Assembly: GCA_030142905.1 (NCBI GenBank)
Contig: JASJOG010000175.1
Span: 310,001-374,000 of the forward strand
Length of the DNA: 64,000 nucleotides
Direction of reading: 5' to 3'
Source of the DNA: Heliopora coerulea
Lineage: Eukaryota > Cnidaria > Anthozoa > Scleralcyonacea > Helioporidae
A program made the translations under genes and the position numbers. The notes under the pieces were generated by a model, which was not told where the DNA came from, searched no databases, and saw only the letters and a list, made by a program, of their open reading frames with translations. Each line of letters opens with the position of its first letter. Position 1 is the stretch's first letter. This document shows, in pieces, positions 48,299-59,700 of the stretch.

Positions 48299-49693
48299 CA
48301 AACAGATATATGTACACACATATACACATTATACTGTATGTACATATATATATGTATATATTATATACAACCTAATATAACTGTATTATTGTATCATTAT
48401 AAAACATATCATTGTGTAATATTTGTTGTATCATATCTTATTATTATAAGTAATACCAAGACATGAGGGGAATTAGTGATTAAATGTCCCTGAAAGCCGA
48501 GGGAGGTTTGGGGAAGTGCCAAGGGCATTAGCCTGAAGGACTTTCACAAACCTCCCGAGGCTTGAGGGGACATTTAATCACTTATTTCCCTACATGTCAT
48601 GGTATTAGTTTGTAATACCATGATGACCAACAAAATTTACTTGGTATTGTTTGAAATTCTTTTTGGGATGTTAGTATTGTTCATGGTGGGTGCCAGCCCT
48701 TGTATTAAATGAGTTGTTCAATGCTTAAATTTAAAAGCATTATTTGATGTTTGGTCATGCATTTTAATGAGGGAAAATTAGTAAAAGTACACATACTGAG
48801 AGAACCTAGGGATTAAATCTCCACTTAAAAGCAATAGAAATGGAGGTCATCATGGTATTATACCATATTATATCATTATAATATAATCTATATATCATGT
48901 TTATTACTTGTAACTATGCTTTTTCCAAAGTGTTTAACATAATTTGTTTTCGCCATCACTTCTTCTTTTCTCAAGAAAACTATTTCACCTGTTTTCTTTC
49001 CAAATTCATAACACATCACATTTGGTTTGCTGTGTACTATGATACGTGATGGACTCCACGTAAATTGATATCAAAATCTAGATCTTAAAATTTCTCAAAG
49101 CAACCGATGTGAACATGTAATGGTTTTTCCTTTTCCCATATGGAATGCCAAACTCAGTTTCACCATAGTCAAATCCCAATCGATGCAAGAAAGTCAGAAT
49201 AATTATATCCCAAAACATGCCAGTTGCTATAAAGACTGTAGCAAAATCTTGCCGTTTCATCTTCAAATTTGGACGCCAAAACTTCAGACACCACAAACCG
49301 ACACCAACTGTTTCACTTTCATTTCTTTTGTCATAAATCAATAAGCTAAGCACCTAAGTACAAAACTCGCGTTCGTCTGATAATGTGGAGGAACCAAACA
49401 AGCGAAACGTACAACGATATTCCCGTCTAACACGCGGACATCTTCTGTAAACGTTTTAGTTTCGTCACAACACGATGCACGCGGTGTCAACAACGACAAC
49501 GTTGCATAACGAAGTGACAACGAACCCGAGTTTTAATCGTGAAAGTTTGAAATTATTGGGCACAACTGCCGCGGTTACAGACAAAGAATTATGTATAATT
49601 GAGAAGGAACTACCTTTTCTGCTCCATCCTTATTAGAAGTTGCGTTTGAATAGAAGATAATTTATCTTGAAGAGCGGTGTACTTCCAAGCCAT
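43079..49693 (-). CDS. BANP-like BEN-domain nuclear protein, complete, 435 aa
   Basis: Exons high to low: 49693-49614, 47955-47838, 46935-46858, 46702-46550, 45327-45021, 44173-43931, 43407-43079 (TAA). They total 1,308 nt in consistent phase. The N-terminus (MAWKYTALQDKLSSIQTQLL) and exon 4 (IYDIVWKNSERLRKLEELMM) look like coiled coils. SLKRKSED in exon 2 may be a nuclear signal. A Ser-rich linker follows. The C-terminal part has a BEN-domain pattern: CWLGDVNDVNRR, LALSLTEALFTREEMAASNV, RGKETLDPSKIKAIRAHVDY, then WQLIKPKLDSKCRSQRR. The WLGD entry, LF-RE--A-SN core, LDP--I--IR and final DSKCR--RR closely recall vertebrate BANP/SMAR1. BEN domains bind DNA, and BANP is a transcription regulator at CpG-rich promoters. 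Other BEN families (BEND5, insensitive) are less likely because of the DSKCR ending. Confidence 0.85.
43547..43620 (-). repeat. dispersed repeat fragment in a BANP-like intron
   Basis: The minus strand reads TTTTTACTCTGGCTAACGGC then AGACGATTTTACTTGCCAAG. It is the least eroded copy of the family at 6543-6610. It lies upstream of the last exon. Confidence 0.55.
44745..44925. mobile_element. SINE-like foldback in a BANP-like intron
   Basis: The minus strand gives B box GGTTTGATCCCTGG after AGGTAGCT. The right side repeats the SINE tail (GGGGCTCAGAAATTGTTTTT), inverted relative to CAGAAAAACGATTTTTTAACC on the left. It looks like two SINE pieces in opposite orientation. Confidence 0.5.
45430..45783. 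mobile_element. foldback element, about 105-bp arms, in a BANP-like intron
   Basis: GACTAAATACAAAACAATGG at the left end pairs imperfectly with the right end (CAATTGTCTTGTATTTAAG). The arms run about 45430-45537 and 45678-45783 around a centre of about 140 bp. The right arm contains CCTGATGATGATTATAAGGT then AGCCGAAACGTTGTG, a core also found in the element at 20975-21251. No protein is encoded. Confidence 0.7.
48267..48298. repeat. (TAGA)8 microsatellite
   Basis: Eight perfect TAGA units lie in the first intron of the BANP-like gene. An AT-rich TATA/TGTA stretch follows at 48335-48365. Confidence 0.9.
48451..48607. mobile_element. palindromic MITE-like element, TIR TAATACCA
   Basis: The left arm (TAATACCAAGACATGAGGGG, then GTGATTAAATGTCCC) pairs with the right arm (GGGGACATTTAATCAC, then CCCTACATGTCATGGTATTA). 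CCGAGGGAGGTTTG pairs with CAAACCTCCCGAGG in the interior. It shares terminal TAATACCA with 11730-11891. It lies in the first intron of the BANP-like gene. Confidence 0.7.
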
Positions 49694-50780
49694 TCGCTTT
49701 GTTTTAACCGTGCACGCGATGGCCCGTTGTACCTTCGCACGCAGTCGAGGTTACGAGAAGTGTTAGTTCCGACGAAAACCCGAACATCTTCGGTAATTGT
49801 TCGGTAAGTAACGTTTGCTCCCAGTCGCCGACGTACTGAAGGGCAGTCTGTTTTGGCGCCAAAAATGAGCACTCAGTGAGCAAATTTTGAATAAGAAATC
49901 TTAGGAAGGAGGGATTATTCATTTTTTAAAAAAGGTAAAAATAGTCATTTATTGGGTTATGTTACTATCCTATTCTAATGGCATTATGACCAAATAGCTG
50001 ATGAAGAATTAAACCATTGGCATTCAAGTTAATGTAATGCTGAATGTGTATACTGTAATAATATGCACTCTTCATGTCATGAATTAGCCATGAGTGCATT
50101 CATTAATCAATATTTATGTTTGGATAAAAACTCAGTAAATTCTCCCACTTTTGTTAACAAATGGCCAATGACATTGGTCTTTGATAGAAGGTAAGGGAAT
50201 AAATGAATGGATGAATGGGACAAAGAGAATGAAATAGAAGGATGAGATGAAGAGATTGGAATAGATGGATGAGATATGAGATGTGGAATGAATGCATGGA
50301 TGGGTTGGACTGCATGGGATTGACAGGATAGAAAGGATAAGTCTCAATTAGTGGACTGGATGCCTAGGAAATTCAAAGAGGCAGTATTCAATTGCCTACT
50401 GATCAAAATTCATCAATTGGTTACCTTGGTTGAATAAACTAATAATGACTTCTGCATATATCTTGCGTGAGCATATTTGGACAAAATGATCCTTTGTAAT
50501 ACAATGTGGTTGTGATTATTTTGCCTCACTTTTAATAACTTTATGAATTGAACTCCCTAAGTTGGACAGGGTAAAGATACGAGATCCTGGCAAACTAAAA
50601 AATATTGTGTTCAACAACTCAACATGTGACTTTTTAATCATAATTTAATTCCTCCAGAGTTTCTCCCTTTAAATTAATTTGTTTTCTCATACAATTTTGT
50701 GATAGCACAATACCTACTTACTTTTTCTTTCTGGACTGGATAAGATTATATTCTTAGAATGACTAGGTTGTTTTATGATC
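49694..50780. other. spacer between the BANP-like gene and the mucin 3' end
   Basis: It holds the BANP-like promoter at the left and the mucin 3' UTR at the right. A degenerate purine-rich GGATGA repeat runs about 50185-50310. ATTAAA-type signals occur on the minus strand (for example near 50645), but none is clearly the mucin poly(A) site. Confidence 0.4.
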
Positions 50781-53700
50781 CTAAACTAGCACCTGACATT
50801 CACAGGCTTCCACAATTTTGATGTCCTTTTTGAAATTTTTTCTTGGATCATCACAGATCATATCAACTGTCTCAATAGTATACTTCCCAGGGCGACAGCA
50901 ACTGCACTGGCTGCTATCTGTCGCTGGGTCATAGGTTGATTCACACAATCCAGAGCACCCTCTTGTCCGAACTGCTATACTGGATGTGCAGTTCTTTTCA
51001 GTCACGTAAACATCTTTTAGTGCAGTTGCTTGACAAGGCTTTGGAGTTGGTTTGGGTGCATTCTCAATGGGTTCTGTTGGAAAAAAGAAGTAAGCACAAA
51101 ATCAGTTTCAATTAATTGGAAGATTATCCCTGGCATAATGGTTTACCATTGTGTAGTATAGCACCATTACAAATTTTTCAAGATGGTGTATTTACTGAAA
51201 AACACCATATGGCATCATGCATGGCAATACTATTTCTTAATTAACAAGGAAAACGGGTCCTTAACCCTTTTCTGCCTGAGATGTCTCCCCTTGACAAGTC
51301 AAATACCCTGGAGAGACTATATCATATTGTTAATCATGTATATTTTAACAACAAGATGATCAGTTAATGAAAACATTTCATAAGGTCAGCTCCAGGGTCA
51401 TAGTTTATGGTGGCGTGGAGTGACATTCCCCAATCTGCGTTTTGTGAAAAAAATAGAAATTTGGGCAAAATTTGGTTTGGTAAGGTAGATGAAAATCGCT
51501 TTTGGGTAGTAGTTTATATTTAATTTATGTATTAGGGCTGCAGTGGTAAGGGTACACCATCCATGGCCAGATATCGCGTCAAATAAAATTCTGGCAATCT
51601 TTGAAAGGATACAATATTCGGGCAAATTAAACTGGACACACCGCCAATCAAAATGGGTTAACTACGCCCCTGATCAGCACGTTGGAGGATGGATTGTGGA
51701 TCAATAACTTAATTATTAACTTATGCCATACGTCATAGGCATAGCCAGAAATTTCATAAGGAGGACACAATGTGATAATTAACATACCACAAGCTGGACA
51801 ACAGACGTCACTCCTGTTTGGTCGCGAAAATCCCTGAAATAAACAAACAACGACATTAAGAAACTTCTAAAACACTTAAACGTCTCAAAACTGTCGTAGA
51901 AAATCCGTCGTTTCGAGCAGAAGCTCTTCATCGGGGCGTCGTTTGACTCTGACGAAAGACTTGCTCGACACCTCAGTTGGTAGTTTTATAAATTTTGACA
52001 GGCCTCTGTCGCTGTTCTTTGGGTTCCACTGTGTGTACGGGAAGAAAAACAAGAGCGGGTCGTTACAACTGCACGTGGACAGTGGCGTAGATATATACGG
52101 GGCAACCGGACGTAGGCCTGCATGAAACGTGCTTGTGCCCACGTGAAACATTGCAGGGAGATGTAGGCAGATGATCAATGATACTTCTTGTGAAATGTTT
52201 TCAAAAGAAACAAAGAACATTTTAAAGCAGTATATAAATTAATGAGTAATCGGATGTTTTGCCTGAAATCGAGTTTCATCGATCGACACGTAGTACCATA
52301 TCGTTCACCAACGCAACCAATGACTATTCACGTAAAATGGCAGCTATCTTTGTGAGTGTTGTCGAGGAATTTTAGAGGACTTCTTCTCTTTTTTCTTTCA
52401 AATATTCACTTGTGTAATATTCACTAATATTCACTAATATTCACCTTCTGAGAATAATTGTTCAATATGGCCATACCTGCGCACACGGTTCACACTGTTC
52501 TATCGTGGTTTCAACTTGGACACTTTCATTCAATGGGAAGCATGCATTTGGCACTTTTTTACAACTCATCGTTTTACAAGGACCATCTGTCCAAATGCTG
52601 TCCGGCTGTAAGGTGAAGAACGTGAAAAACTGGATATTAGTTCTTGTTACAACAGCAAGGTCTCAGTTTGGATGTTTGTACAGTTAACACCCTAGTCGGA
52701 AAATCGTGTGCCAAGAAACAGAGTGCTTACCGGATAATAATTTCCTTTGTAGAAACAACTGGGACAAATGCTGACTGATGCTGAAAAGGACGAACAGATG
52801 CTATATATTAACTGAGAGCAGAAAACCTGACTAAAACGTGGTGACTTGAAATGCAAATTAGGTAAATTTATTCACGAATTTATATATTGTTGTTTCTACA
52901 AGACCATGTGTATTTTACACTTTACTAAGTACCATAGTCAAATTCCACCATTTTAAAAAAGATCTTCCAGGCCTTGTTTCTAAAGTTGTTTTCCTCCAGG
53001 TGAATGTTATTCCGCGAAGCTACTTTGTCTTTTGTTTCATGGCTTTCGACTGTAACTACTGAGAAACCTTTTCAATTTATTCAAAGAAATGTAGATTCGT
53101 GCGGTAAAGTTCGCTTTGTGGAAAACAGCCTGAACACCAGTTTTGTTGTCCGAAACATCTATGCTGCTATACTCATGTCTCTGTAACGCCATGGTGAACA
53201 CGGCAAATGTTTTCAATTTCTTAAATATAAACATTACCTGTTGGGCTACTGGACAGTGTTGGTTTCGATGGACTGATTGATGTAGAAATCAAAATGGAGG
53301 AGGACAACAACGGAGATGAAGATCCTTTTGAACTGCTTGAAGTAGACGATGGAGAAATACTTGAGGTGATTACACTTGACAAGGACAACGTTACTGGAAC
53401 ACTACTAGTAGGTAGCGAAGGACCTGTGGAAGTTGCAACACTAAAGGACGGAGATGGAGTTGACGCCTGTGTCGTTCGGATTGTTGTGGTCACTGAAACA
53501 CCAGTCGAGGGTGTCGCACTGCTAATGGGTGGTGGACTGTAAATACTAGTGGTCACAAAATACGAGCTGCTTCTTGCTGTGCTCGAGTACACAGATGGCG
53601 TATACCTGCTTGTGGTCGGTCTTGAACGTGACATTGAGCTTGAAACCATGCTGGTTGAATACGAATATACCGAAGTGAATGGAAGAGTTGAGGAAGGCGA

Positions 53701-56700
53701 CGAAACCTGTGTAGTTGGAACTGATACTCTACTTGATGATGATGCGATTGACGAAGACGAAAAATAAATACTAGTTGTAGGTATGACGAAGCTGCTTCTT
53801 GATGACACAGTTGAGGTAGTGGATGGAGAGTGGACACTGGTTATCGGTTTTGAACTTGGTACTGAGCTTGAACTGCTGCTGGAAGGAGACGAAAACACGG
53901 AGGTAGATGGAGTATGTATCATTGTTGTTGGCTGCGACGTTATTGTGGAAATTGGGGTACTTGACTGACTTGAAGAAAGCTGTGTAGTTGGTACTGATAG
54001 GGTGGTGGATGATAATGTACTACTCGAAAAGGAGGAGTAAATACTGGTCGTTGGTACGAGAAGGCTTCTTGAAGGTGATAAAGTCGAGCTAGAAGTCGAT
54101 GGTGTGTAGACACTCGTTGTCGGTGTTGAACTTGGTCTCGAGCTTAAATTGCTACTGGAGCCAGAGGAAGATTCGTATGTAGATGAAGTGTAACTTGACT
54201 GGCTTGACGAAGTGTAGGTAGTTGGTATCGATACAGTACTTGAAATTGGTAAACTACTTGAAGGTGAAGAGTAAATGCTGGTTGTGGGTAAGACAAAGCT
54301 GGTTGGTGAGGATAAAGTTGAGCTAGTGATTGATGGTGTGTAGACACTTGTTGTCGGTGTTGAACTTTCGATGGAGCTTGAACTGCTACTCGAGGCAGAG
54401 GAGGATACGTATGTAGATGAAGTGTAACTTGACTGGCTTGACGAAGTGTAGGTAGTTGGTATCGATACAGTACTTGAAATATGTAAACTACTTGAAGGTG
54501 AAGAGTAAATGCTGGTTGTGGGTAAGACAAGGCTGGTTGGTGAGGATAAAGTTGAGGTAGTGATTGATGGTGTGTAGACACTTGTTGTCGGTGTTGAACT
54601 TTCGATGGAGCTTGAACTGCTACTCGAGGCAGAGGAGGATACGTATGTAGATGAAGTGTAACTTGACTGGCTTGACGAAGTGTAGGTAGTTGGTATCGAT
54701 ACAGTACTTGAAATCGGTAAACTACTTGAAGGTGAAGAGTAAATGCTGGTTGTTGGTAAGACAAGGCTGGTTGGTGAGGATAAAGTTGAAGTAGTGATTG
54801 ATGGTGTGTAGACACTTGTTGTCGGTGTTGAACTTTCGATGGAGCTTGAACTGCTACTAGAGACAGATGAGGATACGTACGTAGATAGAGTGTACTTGCT
54901 GGTTATTGGTAGGGAGCTTGCTGTTGAACTTAGAACACTTGACTGGGTTGACGAAACCTGGGTAGTTGGTATGGAGACTGGGCTTGATTTTGCTACACTA
55001 CTCGAAGATGAAGAGTAAATTGTGGTTGTGGGTGGGAGTGAGCTGGTTGCTGGAGGAGGAGACGGTCTCACAATGGTACGTGTTGTTGTAGTGATAGAGC
55101 TTTTTGAAACGGTCGATGGTGTTGAAGATAAGGTTACTACTCCAGAGGTGAGAATTTGTAGGGGTGCCGAGATGGTTGATGTAGTTGTAACTGGTGAAGT
55201 TATTGCGGAACTAGGAGAAGGAGGTGTACTTGACGAAACCTGGGTAGTCGGTATTGAGACAGAACGTGATGACGCTACAGAAGTTGAAGGTGAAGAGTAA
55301 ATGCTGGTTGTGGGTAAGACAAGGCTGGTTGGTGAGGATAAAGTTGAGCTAGTGATTGATGGTGTGTAGACACTTGTTGTCGGTGTTGAACTTTCGATGG
55401 AGCTTGAACTGCTACTCGAGACAGAGGAGGATACGTATGTTGATGAAGTGTAACTTGACTGGCTTGACGAAGTGTAGGTAGTTGGTATCGATACAGTACT
55501 TGAAATTGGTAAACTACTTGAAGGTGAAGAGTAAATGCTGGTTGTGGGTAAGACAAGGCTGGTTGGTGAGGATAAAGTTGAGGTAGTGATTGATGGTGTG
55601 TAGACACTTGTTGTCGGTGTTGAACTTTCGATGGAGCTTGAACTGCTACTCGAGACAGAGGAGGATACGTATGTTGATGAAGTGTAACTTGACTGGCTTG
55701 ACGAAGTGTAGGTAGTTGGTATCGATACAGTACTTGAAATTGGTAAACTACTTGAAGGTGAAGAGTAAATGCTGGTTGTGGGTAAGACAAGGCTGGTTGG
55801 TGAGGATAAAGTTGAGGTAGTGATTGATGGTGTGTAGACACTTGTTGTCGGTGTTGAACTTTCGATGGAGCTTGAACTGCTACTCGAGACAGAGGAGGAT
55901 ACGTATGTTGATGAAGTGTAACTTGACTGGCTTGACGAAGTGTAAGTAGTTGGTATCGATACAGTACTTGAAATTGGTAAACTACTTGAAGGTGAAGAGT
56001 AAATGCTGGTTGTGGGTAAGACAAGGCTGGTTGGTGAGGATAAAGTTGAGGTAGTGATTGATGGTGTGTAGACACTTGTTGTCGGTGTTGAACTTTCGAT
56101 GGAGCTTGAACTGCTACTAAAGACAGATGAGGATACGTACGTAGATAGAGTGTACTTGCTGGTTATTGGTAGGGAGCTTGCTGTTGAACTTAGAACACTT
56201 GACTGGGTTGACGAAACCTGGGTAGTTGGTATGGAGACTGGGCTTGATTTTGCTACACTACTCGAAGATGAAGAGTAAATTGTGGTTGTGGGTGGGAGTG
56301 AGCTGGTTGCTGGAGGAGGAGACGGTCTCACAATGGTACGTGTTGTTGTAGTGATAGAGCTTTTTGAAACGGTCGATGGTGTTGAAGATAAGGTTACTAC
56401 TCCAGAGGTGAGAATTTGTAGGGGTGCCGAGATGGTTGATGTAGTTGTAACTGGTGAAGTTATTGCGGAACTAGGAGAAGGAGGTGTACTTGACGAAACC
56501 TGGGTAGTCGGTATTGAGACAGAACGTGATGACGCTACAGAAGTTGAAGGTGAAGAGTAAATGCTGGTTGTGGGTAAGACAAGGCTGGTTGGTGAGGATA
56601 AAGTTGAGCTAGTGATTGATGGTGTGTAGACACTTGTTGTCGGTGTTGAACTTTCGATGGAGCTTGAACTGCTACTCGAGACAGAGGAGGATACGTATGT

Positions 56701-59700
56701 TGATGAAGTGTAACTTGACTGGCTTGACGAAGTGTAGGTAGTTGGTATCGATACAGTACTTGAAATTGGTAAACTACTTGAAGGTGAAGAGTAAATGCTG
56801 GTTGTGGGTAAGACAAGGCTGGTTGGTGAGGATAAAGTTGAGGTAGTGATTGATGGTGTGTAGACACTTGTTGTCGGCGTTGAACTTTCGATGGAGCTTG
56901 AACTGCTACTCGAGGAAGAGGAGGATACGTATGTAGATAAAGTGTAACTTGACTGGCTTGACGAAGTGTAAGTAGTTGGTATCGATACAGTACTTGAAAT
57001 TGGTAAACTACTTGAAGGTGAAGAGTAAATGCTGGTTGTGGGTAAGACAAGGCTGGTTGGTGAGGATAAAGTTGAGCTAGTGATTGATGGTGTGTAGACA
57101 CTTGTTGTCGGTGTTGAACTTTCGATGGAGCTTGAACTGCTACTCGAGGCAGAGGAGGATACGTATGTAGATGAAGTGTAACTTGACTGGCTTGACGAAG
57201 TGTAAGTAGTTGGTATCGATACAGTAATTGAAATTGGTAAACTGCTTGAAGGTGAAGAGTAAATGCTGGTTGTGGGTAAGACAAGGCTGGTTGGTGAGGA
57301 TAAAGTTGAGGTAGTGATTGATGGTGTGTAGACACTTGTTGTCGGTGTTGAACTTTCGATGGAGCTTGAACTGCTACTAGAGACAGATGAGGATACGTAC
57401 GTAGATAGAGTGTACTTGCTGGTTATTGGTAGGGAGCTTGCTGTTGAACTTAGAACACTTGACTGGGTTGACGAAACCTGGGTAGTTGGTATGGAGACTG
57501 GGCTTGATTTTGCTACACTACTCGAAGATGAAGAGTAAATTGTGGTTGTGGGTGGGAGTGAGCTGGTTGCTGGAGGAGGAGACGGTCTCACAATGGTACG
57601 TGTTGTTGTAGTGATAGAGCTTTTTGAAACGGTCGATGGTGTTGAAGATAAGGTTACTACTCCAGAGGTGAGAATTTGTAGGGGTGCCGAGATGGTTGAT
57701 GTAGTTGTAACTGGTGAAGTTATTGCGGAACTAGGAGAAGGAGGTGTACTTGACGAAACCTGGGTAGTCGGTATTGAGACAGAACGTGATGACGCTACAG
57801 AAGTTGAAGGTGAAGAGTAAATGCTGGTTGTGGGTAAGACAAGGCTGGTTGGTGAGGATAAAGTTGAGCTAGTGATTGATGGTGTGTAGACACTTGTTGT
57901 CGGTGTTGAACTTTCGATGGAGCTTGAACTGCTACTCGAGACAGAGGAGGATACGTATGTTGATGAAGTGTAACTTGACTGGCTTGACGAAGTGTAGGTA
58001 GTTGGTATCGATACAGTACTTGAAATCGGTAAACTACTTGAAGGTGAAGAGTAAATGCTGGTTGTGGGTAAGACAAGGCTGGTTGGTGAGGATAAAGTTG
58101 AGTTAGTGATTGATGGTGTGTAGACACTTGTTGTCGGCGTTGAACTTTCGATGGAGCTTGAACTGCTACTCGAGGAAGAGGAGGATACGTATGTAGATGA
58201 AGTGTAACTTGACTGGCTTGACGAAGTGTAAGTAGTTGGTATCGATACAGTACTTGAAATTCGTAATCTACTTGAAGGTGAAGAGTAAATGCTGGTTGTG
58301 GGTAAGACAAGGCTGGTTGGTGAGGATAAAGTTGAGCTAGTGATTGATGGTGTGTAGACACTTGTTGTCGGTGTTGAACTTTCGATGGAGCTTGAACTGC
58401 TACTCGAGGCAGAGGAGGATACGTATGTAGATGAAGTGTAACTTGACTGGCTTGACGAAGTGTAAGTAGTTGGTATCGATACAGTACTTGAAATTGGTAA
58501 ACTACTTGAAGGTGAAGAGTAAATGCTGGTTGTGGGTAAGACAAGGCTGGTTGGTGAGGATAAAGTTGAGGTAGTGATTGATGGTGTGTAGACACTTGTT
58601 GTCGGTGTTGAACTTTCGATGGAGCTTGAACTGCTACTCGAGGCAGAGGAGGATACGTATGTAGATGAAGTGTAACTTGACTGGCTTGACGAAGTGTAGG
58701 TAGTTGGTATCGATACAGTACTTGAAATTGGTAAACTACTTGAAGGTGAAGAGTAAATGCTGGTTGTGGGTAAGACAAGGGTGGTTGGTGAGGATAAAGT
58801 TGAGGTAGTGATTGATGGTGTGTAGACACTTGTTGTCGGTGTTGAACTTTCGATGGAGCTTGAACTGCTACTCGAGGCAGAGGAGGATACGTATGTAGAT
58901 GAAGTGTAACTTGACTGGCTTGACGAAGTGTAGGTAGTTGGTATCGATACAGTACTTGAAATCGGTAAACTACTTGAAGGTGAAGAGTAAATGCTGGTTG
59001 TTGGTAAGACAAGGCTGGTTGGTGAGGATAAAGTTGAGGTAGTGATTGATGGTGTGTAGACACTTGTTGTCGGTGTTGAACTTTCGATGGAGCTTGAACT
59101 GCTACTAGAGACAGATGAGGATACGTACGTAGATAGAGTGTACTTGCTGGTTATTGGTAGGGAGCTTGCTGTTGAACTTAGAACACTTGACTGGGTTGAC
59201 GAAACCTGGGTAGTTGGTATGGAGACTGGGCTTGATTTTGCTACACTACTCGAAGATGAAGAGTAAATTGTGGTTGTGGGTGGGAGTGAGCTGGTTGCTG
59301 GAGGAGGAGACGGTCTCACAATGGTACGTGTTGTTGTAGTGATAGAGCTTTTTGAAACGGTCGATGGTGTTGAAGATAAGGTTACTACTCCAGAGGTGAG
59401 AATTTGTAGGGGTGCCGAGATGGTTGATGTAGTTGTAACTGGTGAAGTTATTGCGGAACTAGGAGAAGGAGGTGTACTTGACGAAACCTGGGTAGTCGGT
59501 ATTGAGACAGAACGTGATGACGCTACAGTAGTTGAAGGTGAAGAGTAAATGCTGGTTGTGGGTAAGACAAGGCTGGTTGGTGAGGATAAAGTTGAGCTAG
59601 TGATTGATGGTGTGTAGACACTTGTTGTCGGTGTTGAACTTTCGATGGAGCTTGAACTGCTACTCGAGACAGAGGAGGATACGTATGTAGATGAAGTGTA

